A stretch of 64,000 bases of DNA from CALZKI01 sp045124055 (GTDB lineage: Bacteria; Bacillota; Clostridia; Lachnospirales; Lachnospiraceae): assembly GCA_045124055.1 (NCBI GenBank), contig JBGVKZ010000049.1:1-64000 (forward strand). The letters run 5' to 3'. A model generated the notes under the pieces. The model was not told the DNA's origin. It was given only the letters and a program-made list of their open reading frames with translations, and searched no databases. The stretch's first letter is position 1, and every line of letters begins with the position of its first letter. The translations under genes and the position numbers were made by a program. Below are positions 16,899-25,605 of this stretch, in pieces.

Positions 16899-18599
16899 TT
16901 ATAATGTATTAGCTTCGTCTACAACTTTCTGAATAGCTGCTGCTGCATCTGCTGGAAGTGCATCATATCCGTCCTGTTTTGTATTTAAACCAAGAACGTT
17001 GTTTAATCTATCCTGCATACGAGCTTTTAACTGTTCTGTGTATTCTTTGTCTGAAAGGTCTGGAACGAATCCTTCCCAATCCATAATTTCGATATCTTCA
17101 AAAGGTCCCCATTTCTTGAAAGATGCTTTTCTTTCAACGATGCTTTCGATGATACCTAATGTGTCTTTAGGCTGAATTTTCTTGCCCATAAAGTCACCTG
17201 TATTAACGATGTAACAATCTACATTCTTTTCTTCAACTAATTTCTTAAATTTAGCATAGTCATTAGCTAAAGGATATGTTCTGAATGGGTTAGCGTAAGG
17301 AACGATACGTAAAGCGTTCAAGTCTGTTCCTGCTGCAACACGTTCTGCTGTTGAAGTTTTTGTAGCAAGTGTAGCACCCATAACTGATGCTAAAGAAGCA
17401 CCTTTTAATTTTACTACTGGTGGAATTGTAGGGTCTTTCATAATCCAGAAAATAGCATTTACTGGAGAGTCAATCTTATCTACACGGTTTGGAGACCATA
17501 ATTTAGATTTGATTGCACGACCGTTACCATTTCTGATATCTTCAGTTACTAACTGAAGTTTTCCATCTTCGTCTAATGTACATGAACAGTTCTGAGCTGA
17601 TAATAAATATTGGTTATCTGCACAGCCAGTAGGATAATCTGCTGTTTTATCAAAATATGTAGGTTCAAGTGCTACTGATGCACATGTATCTGTGTTGATG
17701 ATGAAAGCATCATCATGAAGAACTTTGATAGCTGGATATTTATCACCATGTTTTGCATGTGTAAGTGTAGATTTACCAGAACCTGATAAACCGTATACAG
17801 ATGCAACGAATTTAGAGCCATCTTCTAATGTGTATTCTTTCTGACCGCCGTGGCATGATGCGTAACCATTTCTGTTAGCAATAGCCCAAGCCATTGTCAA
17901 TGTACCTTTTTTGTGTTCACCAAAGTATCTCATACCAAGGATTGCTGCACAGTTTTCTTCTGTATCGAAGTAGCAAAGTGTAAGTGGATCACTTAAGCAG
18001 CTGTAATCAACATCTGGACGGTTACCTGGCATCCACTGTGGGTCAGAGAAAATGTAGATATCTGCTTCTTTTCCGTCACCAACTGGTTTAGAAGCTTTAT
18101 ACATTTTTACATATTCATCTGACATATACTGGAAGTTTAACATCCAGTTGTATAAAATGTTTTCTTCTCCTTCTGGAATAAGAAGATGAGCTTTTACCAT
18201 AAATTCTGGGTCAAGACCTACGAAACATTCAGCGTGGTACATTGTTTTCCAACGTGTTTCATAAACTGCGTCCATAACTACTTTGTCAAGTTTTACAGCA
18301 TCAACGCCTGGCTGACCTTTAATACGACGAGCCTGAGCGTAACGACCTGTTACTGCACCATCGTTAAATAAAAGAACTTTTGCATCTTTTTCAAGACCAA
18401 ATTCTTCTCCTCTGTAAACAGGCATATCTGTTACAACTGTTCCTGGAGAGTTTTTCGCTAATTCATAAGCTTCTTTTAATGTGTTAACTTTAACTACATT
18501 ATTGCCATAGAATGCAGCTTCAATGATAGAACGTGTTTTGGAAAAACCAACTTTTCCAGCACCAATTTCGTTAATTGGATAATACGCTTTTGTTGACAT
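16899..18599 (-). CDS. pckA: Phosphoenolpyruvate carboxykinase (ATP)
   Basis: Interconverts oxaloacetate + ATP and PEP + CO2 + ADP. In fermentative anaerobes the enzyme often runs toward oxaloacetate. The P-loop GLSGSGKST near residue 275 and the downstream HDDAF metal-binding segment are those of the ATP-dependent family. The product has 566 residues. An upstream ATG-containing extension to 18683 is rejected because AAGGAGG stands nine bases before ATG 18599 and the MSTKAYYPIN start is natural. A promoter (18693-18721) and terminator (16857-16882) make it a single-gene unit. It may supply oxaloacetate to the decarboxylase/carboxyltransferase operon at 40523-45841. Confidence 0.96.
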   Translation of the reverse strand: MSTKAYYPINEIGAGKVGFSKTRSIIEAAFYGNNVVKVNTLKEAYELAKNSPGTVVTDMPVYRGEEFGLEKDAKVLLFNDGAVTGRYAQARRIKGQPGVDAVKLDKVVMDAVYETRWKTMYHAECFVGLDPEFMVKAHLLIPEGEENILYNWMLNFQYMSDEYVKMYKASKPVGDGKEADIYIFSDPQWMPGNRPDVDYSCLSDPLTLCYFDTEENCAAILGMRYFGEHKKGTLTMAWAIANRNGYASCHGGQKEYTLEDGSKFVASVYGLSGSGKSTLTHAKHGDKYPAIKVLHDDAFIINTDTCASVALEPTYFDKTADYPTGCADNQYLLSAQNCSCTLDEDGKLQLVTEDIRNGNGRAIKSKLWSPNRVDKIDSPVNAIFWIMKDPTIPPVVKLKGASLASVMGATLATKTSTAERVAAGTDLNALRIVPYANPFRTYPLANDYAKFKKLVEEKNVDCYIVNTGDFMGKKIQPKDTLGIIESIVERKASFKKWGPFEDIEIMDWEGFVPDLSDKEYTEQLKARMQDRLNNVLGLNTKQDGYDALPADAAAAIQKVVDEANTL

Positions 18600-18692
18600 A
18601 TAAATTGTCCTCCTTAGGTGATTATATTTTGAATGCCTAGGAAAAATCTCCTTAAGCATTACTTTAGTGATTGTGTATAGCACATCAAATAT

Positions 18693-18721
18693 ATTATTGC
18701 AAAACGCCCTCTAAAAGTCAA
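18693..18721 (-). promoter_or_regulatory. Sigma-A promoter of pckA
   Basis: TTGACT (18716-18721) and AATAAT (18693-18698) on the minus strand with a 17-base spacer. The -35 box overlaps the stop codon of the upstream pepP gene. The ~90-base leader ends at AAGGAGG. Confidence 0.7.
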
Positions 18722-20538
18722 TAAAAACTATCCACGTTTTTCGTATTTTCTTTTAGCCAAAGCTGTTCTTCTTCCGTCAGATATGGGCTCAATTTTTCAT
18801 ACACCTGTCTGTGATATTCATTCAAATAATCTTTTGTACGTTCATCGAGACTCTCTACGTCGATAAGTTCTAAATCAATGGGTACAAAAGTGAGCATTTC
18901 AAACTCCATAAACTGACCGTCTGCATTTTCAAAACTTCGTCTTGTCAAAAGTACATTTTCTGTTCGGATTCCATACTCGCCCTGCAAATATACTCCCGGT
19001 TCGTCTGTCACCAGCATACCTTCTTCTAAAATTGTCTCACTACTACCTTCTACATAACGATAGCGAATATTTTGCGGGCCTTCATGAACATTTAAAATAT
19101 ATCCAACACCATGGCCTGTGCCACATTTGTAATCCATTCCGATATCCCAAAGTGGCTGTCTTGCCAAAATATCCAGATTTCTTCCGGTACAACCATATAA
19201 AAATTTGGCATTTGCAAGATTTAGCATTCCCTGTAACACTTTGGTAAAATGCACTTTCATCTCCTTCGTGGCCCGTCCCATAGCAATCGTTCTTGTTACG
19301 TCAGTTGTTGCACCAAGATACTGACCGCCAGAGTCAACAAGCAGCATGCCCTCGTTTTTTAAGACAGCACAATTTTCTTTTGTGGCTTCATAATGCATCA
19401 TTGCAGCATTTTCACCATATGCACTAATGGTTGTAAAAGACTTATCTAAGTAACCTTCGATTTCTTCTCGAAGACTATCCATAAGTTGCATTGCATCATA
19501 TTCTGTCATCACTTTACCAGTGGCCACTTTTTCTCTTTCTTTTTTCATCTGATAGATGAACTTGGTAACTGCCACGCTATCTAATAAGTAATACTTTCTA
19601 ATATGACTAAGCTCTGTTTCATTTTTTATTGCTTTTAATAATTCCGTAGGATTTTTCGACAAAAAAAGATTTTCTTTTGGGAAGCATTTATAAACCGCAT
19701 AGGACGTAGTGTTTTCATCTATCCAGACTTTCTTTCCTAAGTCCATACTCTTTATACTGGTTAAAAATTCACAATAAGGTTTTACACGAAACTGCTCTCT
19801 TTTTGCCTTTTCCTGCAAAGAAGCTAAAATAGGTTCATCTCCGATAAAAAGGTAAGCTTCCTTTTCCGTAAGAATGGCAAAACTAAATGCTACCGGATTA
19901 CATTCTACATCTTTTCCCCTAATGTTAAAAAGCCACATAATATCATCTAATTTGCTCAAAATGAAGGCCGTGGCACTTTCTTCTTTCAACTTTTCACGTA
20001 CTTCTTTTAGCTTATCCTTTGTTTCTTTTCCAAACAAATTATCTTCTGGAAGTAGCACTTCTCTTTGTATAAAATCGGGTCTATCTATCCACAAAGCATC
20101 TGCCAAATCTTCTTCATAGAAAAACTTTGCATATTTTTCTATCAAAGCTTGTTCTAATTTTTCTCCAAACGCCGCCGTCACGATTTTTCCATCAAAACCA
20201 ATCGTCTCACCGTCATTCATATGCTTTTTCAAATATTCGGCAATCGTTGGAACGCCTTTTTCACCCATTTTTTGTAAAAAAATACCGGTGCCCTCTAACT
20301 CTTTTTCTGCCTGAATAAAGTATCTTCCGTCCGTCCAAAGACATATTTCCTTATGTCCCACTAAAAGAGTACCATTTGAGCCTGTAAATCCCGAAAAATA
20401 CTCTCTGACTTTGAAATAATCACTGACATACTCCGAGCTATGATAATCACCGGTTGGTATGAGATAATAATCCACATTTTTTTCTTTTAAAAGCGTTTTT
20501 AACGCATTTAGTCTTTTTACAACACATTCACTGTTCAT
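18718..20538 (-). CDS. Xaa-Pro aminopeptidase (M24B, three-domain form)
   Basis: Removes N-terminal residues preceding proline. The 606-residue length fits the eukaryote-like APP1 subgroup with two creatinase-like N-terminal domains and a C-terminal pita-bread domain. The dinuclear metal ligands are visible in LLVDSGGQYLGATTDVTRT (two Asp), GTGHGVGYILNVHEGP (His), and DEPGVYLQGEYGIRTENV (two Glu). It begins three bases after deoC, with AAGGG inside the end of deoC, and is the last gene of the thrC-deoC-pepP operon. Confidence 0.93.
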   Translation of the reverse strand: MNSECVVKRLNALKTLLKEKNVDYYLIPTGDYHSSEYVSDYFKVREYFSGFTGSNGTLLVGHKEICLWTDGRYFIQAEKELEGTGIFLQKMGEKGVPTIAEYLKKHMNDGETIGFDGKIVTAAFGEKLEQALIEKYAKFFYEEDLADALWIDRPDFIQREVLLPEDNLFGKETKDKLKEVREKLKEESATAFILSKLDDIMWLFNIRGKDVECNPVAFSFAILTEKEAYLFIGDEPILASLQEKAKREQFRVKPYCEFLTSIKSMDLGKKVWIDENTTSYAVYKCFPKENLFLSKNPTELLKAIKNETELSHIRKYYLLDSVAVTKFIYQMKKEREKVATGKVMTEYDAMQLMDSLREEIEGYLDKSFTTISAYGENAAMMHYEATKENCAVLKNEGMLLVDSGGQYLGATTDVTRTIAMGRATKEMKVHFTKVLQGMLNLANAKFLYGCTGRNLDILARQPLWDIGMDYKCGTGHGVGYILNVHEGPQNIRYRYVEGSSETILEEGMLVTDEPGVYLQGEYGIRTENVLLTRRSFENADGQFMEFEMLTFVPIDLELIDVESLDERTKDYLNEYHRQVYEKLSPYLTEEEQLWLKENTKNVDSFY

Positions 20539-20541
20539 AAA

Positions 20542-21207
20542 TTAATACCCTTTTGCCACTTCTCCTTTAAAAAGTGCCACTGCTTTTGACGTTCCGATTC
20601 TATCACAACCTGCCTTCAAGAAATTTTCCAAATCTTCTATGGTACTAACACCACCGGCTGCTTTGATTTTCACCTGTTTTCCAATATGTTTTTTCATCAA
20701 AAGCACATCTTCCATCGTAGCACCGCCTGTGCCAAAACCGGTGGAAGTCTTGATATAATCCGCACCTGCATTTGTAACAGCTTTACACATAGCGATTTTT
20801 TCTTTCTCCGTCAAATAACAGGTTTCAATAATAACTTTTAATATATGGTTACCACAAACGGCTTTTAGCGTTCTAATTTCTTCTTCAACAGCATCATACA
20901 TTCCATTTTTAACATCGCTTATATTGATAACCATATCGATTTCATTGGCACCATCTAAAAGAGCTTTTTTTGTTTCTGCCACCTTACTATCTGTATTGGA
21001 ATAGCCCAGTGGAAAACCTACAACGGTACAAATATTTATGGAATCCTTGTAGGCATCTTTTACTCTTTTTACATATCCAGAGGGTATGCAAACAGAAGCT
21101 GTTTTATACAAAACAGCTTCATCACATAACATTTTTATGTCTTCCCAAGTGGCAAACGCCTTTAATTGTGTATGGTCAATATGACTTAACATTTCCTGAC
21201 TTGTCAT
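20542..21207 (-). CDS. deoC: Deoxyribose-phosphate aldolase
   Basis: Cleaves 2-deoxyribose-5-phosphate to glyceraldehyde-3-phosphate and acetaldehyde in deoxynucleoside catabolism. The 221-residue TIM barrel has the Schiff-base lysine in VKIKAAGGV (about residue 180), and the conserved EIDMVINI and YIKTSTGFG strands. GAGG precedes the ATG. It lies 13 bases after thrC, an unusual partner; no other nucleoside-catabolism genes are nearby. Confidence 0.96.
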   Translation of the reverse strand: MTSQEMLSHIDHTQLKAFATWEDIKMLCDEAVLYKTASVCIPSGYVKRVKDAYKDSINICTVVGFPLGYSNTDSKVAETKKALLDGANEIDMVINISDVKNGMYDAVEEEIRTLKAVCGNHILKVIIETCYLTEKEKIAMCKAVTNAGADYIKTSTGFGTGGATMEDVLLMKKHIGKQVKIKAAGGVSTIEDLENFLKAGCDRIGTSKAVALFKGEVAKGY

Positions 21208-21220
21208 GTTATACCTCTTA

Positions 21221-22708
21221 CTATACTCCTAAAAATTCTTTTACGACTGCAGGCATTTCGTTTACTTCACATTCTTTTTTATGTAATACCGGTGCAGTTC
21301 TAATTTCTTCGATTGCATTTGGAACTTTTACATTTGCTAATTTTGACAATTCATCTACCAATGCAAAATCTTCCATTGCTTCGTATTTTTCATCAATCGC
21401 ATTCATAACACTTCTTGTGAATTTAAATGGACTTGCTGTGGAAGCAATAACGGTTTTCTTGTCATCGCCTGTTTTTGCTTTGTACTGGTTATAGGCACAA
21501 GCTGCAACAGCTGTATGAGTATCAATGACATAACCACATTTTTCATATAATGCTTTAATTGTTTCAGCGGTCTGATTTTCTGTTGCAAAAAAGCCTACAA
21601 AATCCGCTAATTTTTCTTTCATATCGTCTGTGATTTCATATTTGCCTTCTGCATTTAAAGACTGCATAAGTGCCTTATTTTTATCTGCATCTTCTCCTGC
21701 AATTTTGAAAATTAATCTTTCTAAGTTACTAGAAATCAAAATATCCATAGATGGAGAAGTGGTTAAAATGAAATCTCTGTTTTTGTTATATTCACCTGTA
21801 GCAAAGAAATCAAATAATACTTTGTTGTCATTTGATGCACAAATCAGCTTCGCGATTGGTAATCCCATATTTTTTGCATAGTAAGCAGCTAAAATATTAC
21901 CGAAGTTACCCGTTGGAACCACTACGTTAATTTCCTCTCCTTCTGCAATTTTACCCTCTTTTAATAAGGTTGCATAAGCATATACATAGTAAACAATCTG
22001 TGGCACTAATCTACCAATATTGATTGAGTTGGCTGAAGAGAACTGATAACCTTTTTGTGCCAATTCTTTCTCCAATTCTTTATCTGCAAACATTTTCTTA
22101 ACGCCTGTCTGAGCATCATCGAAATTGCCGTGAATTCCCACTACGTGTGTGTTGTCTCCTTTCTGTGTAACCATCTGCTTTTCCTGAATTGGACTCACAC
22201 CGTTCTTTGGATAAAATACAACAATTTTTGTGCCTTCTACACCAGCAAAGCCAGCTAAAGCAGCTTTACCTGTGTCACCAGAAGTCGCCGTCAAAATAAC
22301 GATATCATTTTTTACATTATTTTTTCTTGCAGAAGTAATCATAAGATGCGGCAAAATAGAAAGTGCCATATCTTTAAATGCAATGGTTGCTCCATGGAAT
22401 AATTCCAAATAATAAGCTCCGTCTGCTTCTACCATTGGAGCGATTTCTTCTGTGTCAAATTTTTCATCATAAGCAGAATTAATACAGTGTTCTAATTCTT
22501 CTTTTATAAAATCTGTTAAATATGATTTCAACACTTCATATGCAACTTCCTTATAGCTCATTTCAGATAATTCTTTTAAGCTCTTTGAAAGGGTCGGTAT
22601 CGTCATTGGCACAAATAAACCGCCTTCATCCGAAAGTCCTTTTAAAATTGCCTGTGAAGCTGTTACTTTTTCATTTTTGTTTCTTGTACTTTGGTATAAA
22701 ACTTCCAT
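21221..22708 (-). CDS. thrC: Threonine synthase
   Basis: PLP enzyme converting O-phosphohomoserine to threonine. The 495-residue length is that of the longer, fungal/E. coli-like class. The N-terminal YQSTRN and GGLFVP segments are family markers. FHGATIAFKDMALSIL contains the PLP lysine (near residue 110), and TATSGDTGKAAL and VPTGNFGN form phosphate and cofactor contacts. It is the first gene of an operon with deoC and pepP, driven by the promoter at 22778-22806. No attenuator or riboswitch was recognised in the ~70-base leader, though GACTAA/TTAGTC forms a small hairpin there. Confidence 0.97.
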   Translation of the reverse strand: MEVLYQSTRNKNEKVTASQAILKGLSDEGGLFVPMTIPTLSKSLKELSEMSYKEVAYEVLKSYLTDFIKEELEHCINSAYDEKFDTEEIAPMVEADGAYYLELFHGATIAFKDMALSILPHLMITSARKNNVKNDIVILTATSGDTGKAALAGFAGVEGTKIVVFYPKNGVSPIQEKQMVTQKGDNTHVVGIHGNFDDAQTGVKKMFADKELEKELAQKGYQFSSANSINIGRLVPQIVYYVYAYATLLKEGKIAEGEEINVVVPTGNFGNILAAYYAKNMGLPIAKLICASNDNKVLFDFFATGEYNKNRDFILTTSPSMDILISSNLERLIFKIAGEDADKNKALMQSLNAEGKYEITDDMKEKLADFVGFFATENQTAETIKALYEKCGYVIDTHTAVAACAYNQYKAKTGDDKKTVIASTASPFKFTRSVMNAIDEKYEAMEDFALVDELSKLANVKVPNAIEEIRTAPVLHKKECEVNEMPAVVKEFLGV

Positions 22709-22777
22709 ATTGAACCTCTTTTCTATTGTGGACTAATGTACTTAGTCATTCTTTTCAAAATAAAACAATTCTAAGAC

Positions 22778-22806
22778 AATATACCACATAAAAAAAAGGA
22801 AAGCAA
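22778..22806 (-). promoter_or_regulatory. Promoter of the thrC operon
   Basis: TTGCTT (22801-22806) and TATATT (22778-22783) on the minus strand, 17 bases apart. Confidence 0.65.
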
Positions 22807-22858
22807 CACTTCTTTACTTTAATTCGTTAAATTATTGTAGAAAATATGCTGTTTGCAT

Positions 22859-23482
22859 CTATCCATAGAAATTGTGTCCCCCATGGCTAAACAATAAGGT
22901 TAACTTTTGGTGAAACCATTCTAATTTTTCCGGGTCGGCATATTTTTCTGAAACAAAGTAGAGAGCTCCTTCTGACAGGTCTTCTCCCTGTAAAGCCCTC
23001 TCTACCGCCTCATAGGTTTCTTCACTGATGCAAACGGAATCATATCTTCCATTGCCTACCGGCGAGAACTGGTAACAATTTCCTTCCCTTTGAAAAACAA
23101 CCTCTTCCACAGTATCCGGAAATTTCTCGCTTTCCACACGATTTAATACCACATTGGCAACCAGAAGTTTTCCGGTCTCATCTTCTCCTCCGGCTTCTGC
23201 CTCCACGATACGAAGCAAAGCTTCATAATCCTTGTCCGATAAATCGTATACCCATAAGTCTTTTACACAGGATAAAACCTGTATGGTCCTTTTATTACTG
23301 GCTACCGTTTCATTGGTTTTCGTGACACTTTTGGTATCTGTTTTTTCAAGCAAACCCATAACCTGATAGGTTCCTGCCTCGGTATCCATCATATGAATAA
23401 AATCTGTGCCTCTTACACAGATAAGTGCCAATAGAAAGACTAATCCTGTTAAAAATAGTAAATGACTTTTTTTATATTCCAT
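22859..23482 (-). CDS. SleB/CwlJ-type cell-wall hydrolase
   Basis: A membrane-anchored protein (hydrophobic segment about residues 7-24) with a C-terminal Hydrolase_2 domain (about 85-207). LLRIVEAEAGGEDETGKLLVANVVLNRV contains the catalytic Glu region of SleB and CwlJ cortex-lytic enzymes. No separate peptidoglycan-binding domain is present; a 60-residue linker precedes the catalytic part. ATG 23482 is chosen over ATG 23491 because the GGAAGG motif directly abuts the latter but is nine bases from the former. Germination cortex lysis or vegetative wall remodelling are both possible. Confidence 0.88.
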   Translation of the reverse strand: MEYKKSHLLFLTGLVFLLALICVRGTDFIHMMDTEAGTYQVMGLLEKTDTKSVTKTNETVASNKRTIQVLSCVKDLWVYDLSDKDYEALLRIVEAEAGGEDETGKLLVANVVLNRVESEKFPDTVEEVVFQREGNCYQFSPVGNGRYDSVCISEETYEAVERALQGEDLSEGALYFVSEKYADPEKLEWFHQKLTLLFSHGGHNFYG

Positions 23483-23545
23483 TTTTCTCATTCCTTCCTA
23501 ATGTCTATTGTATGTACCATTTTGGAAGAATATGTCCAAATTTAT

Positions 23546-23574
23546 TTGTGAATTGCATTTATTCGTGTTATAGT
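23546..23574 (+). promoter_or_regulatory. Probable promoter of the AP2-domain gene
   Basis: TTGTGA (23546-23551) and TATAGT (23569-23574) with a 17-base spacer. A CCATTT-T-AAATGG palindrome at 23624-23636 lies in the leader, between promoter and RBS, and could be an operator. Confidence 0.5.
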
Positions 23575-23658
23575 TTTTTCATATTACGACAAACAAAGAC
23601 GGAATGCGTGCAAATTTTCCTATCCATTTTAAATGGCATTTCACTCAGAGGAGTATCT

Positions 23659-24462
23659 ATGAGCAAAAATTTACCTGGCGTATTTTCTGCCACGAAGAAA
23701 GATGGAACTACATATTATCGAGCTTCTTTGACTTATAAAAATAAACATATTAGTTTGGGAAGCTATGATACTGCAGTAATTGCTAACAAAGCTTATTTAG
23801 AAGCTTTAGAATTGTTAACCAATTCCTCTATTTCTATTGACAATTATTCCTCAAAAAATACTCTTTTATTCGAAAAATGGGTAAGTCTTGTAAATTTCCG
23901 CGATAATGGACTATATTTAGCCAATCCAATTTATATACGCCCTAAGTTTTTTTATTATTACCTGTCCCCCAATGATGTATATACTTTTGACACAGACGAT
24001 TTATTTTACTACTCTTCTCACAAAATTATGAAGCGTGGCGGACATCTGTTTGTGTCAGATTATGGTATGCAGACAAATATTCAGAATCGCTATGGAATTA
24101 AAAGCTATGGCGTTTGTGGTAGGGATTATCGTTTTATCAATGGAAATGACCACGATTACCGATACGAGAATATCGAAATCATTAACCGATACAACGGGGT
24201 AACAAAAATCCATAAAAAAGGTATGCCTTTTTATCAGGCAAAGCTTCATATCAATGGAGATTATCTGATTGGCACATATGAAACGGAAATAGAAGCTGCT
24301 ATTGCCTACAACAAAGCGATTGATGTGGTAAAAAAAGCGGGTTGTAATAAAAATTACACCCCGAATTTTTTAGAGTTGTCAAGCTCTCAATATGCAAATA
24401 TATATAACGCATTACCTATTTCCAAAAAAATTATGGAACTTACTTTTCCGTATAATCAATAA
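23659..24462 (+). CDS. Two-AP2-domain protein with degenerate HNH-like core
   Basis: A 267-residue protein starting at MSKNLPGVF, preceded by GAGGAG. Residues ~7-53 form an AP2-like DNA-binding unit (GVFSATKKDG...YRASLTYKNKHISLGSYDT...ANKAYLEA). Residues ~200-245 form a second (GVTKIHKKGMPFYQAKLHINGDYLIGTYET...AIAYNKA). Between them, DYRFINGNDHDYRYENIEIIN has the spacing of an HNH nuclease core, but the catalytic His pair is replaced by Tyr and Arg. AP2-HNH architectures are typical of homing or phage endonucleases. This one looks like a DNA-binding protein that has lost cleavage, perhaps a transcription factor. It stands alone, and its 3' end overlaps the convergent GH25 gene by 23 bases. 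Confidence 0.75.
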   Translation: MSKNLPGVFSATKKDGTTYYRASLTYKNKHISLGSYDTAVIANKAYLEALELLTNSSISIDNYSSKNTLLFEKWVSLVNFRDNGLYLANPIYIRPKFFYYYLSPNDVYTFDTDDLFYYSSHKIMKRGGHLFVSDYGMQTNIQNRYGIKSYGVCGRDYRFINGNDHDYRYENIEIINRYNGVTKIHKKGMPFYQAKLHINGDYLIGTYETEIEAAIAYNKAIDVVKKAGCNKNYTPNFLELSSSQYANIYNALPISKKIMELTFPYNQ

Positions 24463-25519
24463 AACTGATATTGAAATTGGCATTTCCACTGATTCCATCT
24501 ATCGAACCACTTTTATTGTATTGCCACATCGAAAACTGGTATGGGTAGTCTGGCAAATCCCCTTCATCAGCCAGCCAAATATCGTAGGAAGTAAGTTTCG
24601 ATAAATCCACTTTCGTAAGAAGCCACTCTTTGTTTCCCCGAATCATTGGGATGTAGCCTGCGTTTTTAACGGTATCCAAAAAAGCAATGGCTATCTCTGT
24701 TCTTTCTTCTTTTGTAAGGCTATCTGTTCTACTGGTATCATTCGTAATACTTTCCATTTCAAAGACGATAGGATAATCAATCTTATAGCTGCCTATTTGA
24801 TTCAGTACCATATTGGCTTCCTCTACGGCTTCTTCCTTCGTTTTTGCCTGAGAGGAAAAATAAAGTCCTACGTGCAAAGAGGTATCCGTAGCTCCTTTAA
24901 TATTATCCACATAATATTCATCTAAAATAAGTTGCCCTGTACTATATCCTCTAGCTCCCACACGAAGCATTACATAGTCTACTCCTGCCTTGACCAATTT
25001 GTTAAAATCCACATAGCCTTGTGTCTTTGAAATATCCACGCCAAAATAAGAGGTTTGCTCCCCATCAACATAGTATTTCATAATTCCTGACTGAGACACC
25101 AATTTGGTAAAATCATAGGTGTTCTTCGGCAAATATTGGCTAATAAGAACCCATTCCTCTTTTCCGTCAGCATAGGTAATCTTCGTATGCTTTCCATCTG
25201 TGGACGGATCATCTTCTTTCACTGTTTCTTCCTTCTTATCGGATTTGGTTGTTTCTTCTGTTTTGGAATCATCTTCCGGGTACATATCCCAAAAGTCCAA
25301 ATCTTCTGCTACTAAATTGCTTTTTACTTCTGTGTTGCCTTCCGTCTCGGTATCTGCCACTGTCTGATTCAATGTATCCTTAGTCTTACTCTTTTTAGGC
25401 TCTGCATTCATAAAAAATACAATAGAAAATAAAAGTACAATAAAAGCACAAACACCTGCAAACATATAAACAACCGGTTTCCCGGTATTTTTTTCCTCAT
25501 ATTCTTCTGGTAATCTCAT
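24440..25519 (-). CDS. Membrane-anchored GH25 (lysozyme-type) protein
   Basis: 359 residues. A transmembrane segment at about residues 18-39 is followed by an acidic Lys/Glu/Thr linker (about 40-130), then a GH25 glycoside hydrolase domain to the end. FGVDISKTQGYVDF opens the barrel, and YPIVFEMES supplies the acidic catalytic pair of the family (usually DxE, here E-M-E). GH25 enzymes cleave the MurNAc-GlcNAc bond of peptidoglycan. ATG 25519 is preferred over an upstream start at 25594 because AGAAAGAAG precedes it and the longer form would put a charged stretch before the anchor. It is divergent from apbE, with 86 bases between. Confidence 0.88.
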   Translation of the reverse strand: MRLPEEYEEKNTGKPVVYMFAGVCAFIVLLFSIVFFMNAEPKKSKTKDTLNQTVADTETEGNTEVKSNLVAEDLDFWDMYPEDDSKTEETTKSDKKEETVKEDDPSTDGKHTKITYADGKEEWVLISQYLPKNTYDFTKLVSQSGIMKYYVDGEQTSYFGVDISKTQGYVDFNKLVKAGVDYVMLRVGARGYSTGQLILDEYYVDNIKGATDTSLHVGLYFSSQAKTKEEAVEEANMVLNQIGSYKIDYPIVFEMESITNDTSRTDSLTKEERTEIAIAFLDTVKNAGYIPMIRGNKEWLLTKVDLSKLTSYDIWLADEGDLPDYPYQFSMWQYNKSGSIDGISGNANFNISFIDYTEK

Positions 25520-25605
25520 ATTTTCACTTCTTTCTAACTGTGGTAAAATCATTTTGATTACATCTAATTTAACACGAAATATGTGTTTACGCAATGAGGT
25601 GAAAA

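Noticed and set aside
18600..18683. N-terminal extension of pckA
   Set aside because: It would span the leader with the AAGGAGG site of the ATG at 18599.
20970..21494. 174-codon plus-strand frame across deoC and thrC
   Set aside because: Antisense to two conserved genes and no recognisable motif.
22709..22777. Riboswitch or attenuator before thrC
   Set aside because: The leader is short, has only a 6-bp hairpin and no conserved core that I could recognise.
25553..25605. Divergent apbE/GH25 promoters
   Set aside because: TTGATT-17-AAATAT and TTGCGT-17-TAAATT can be drawn, but both -10 boxes are weak, so they were not listed.
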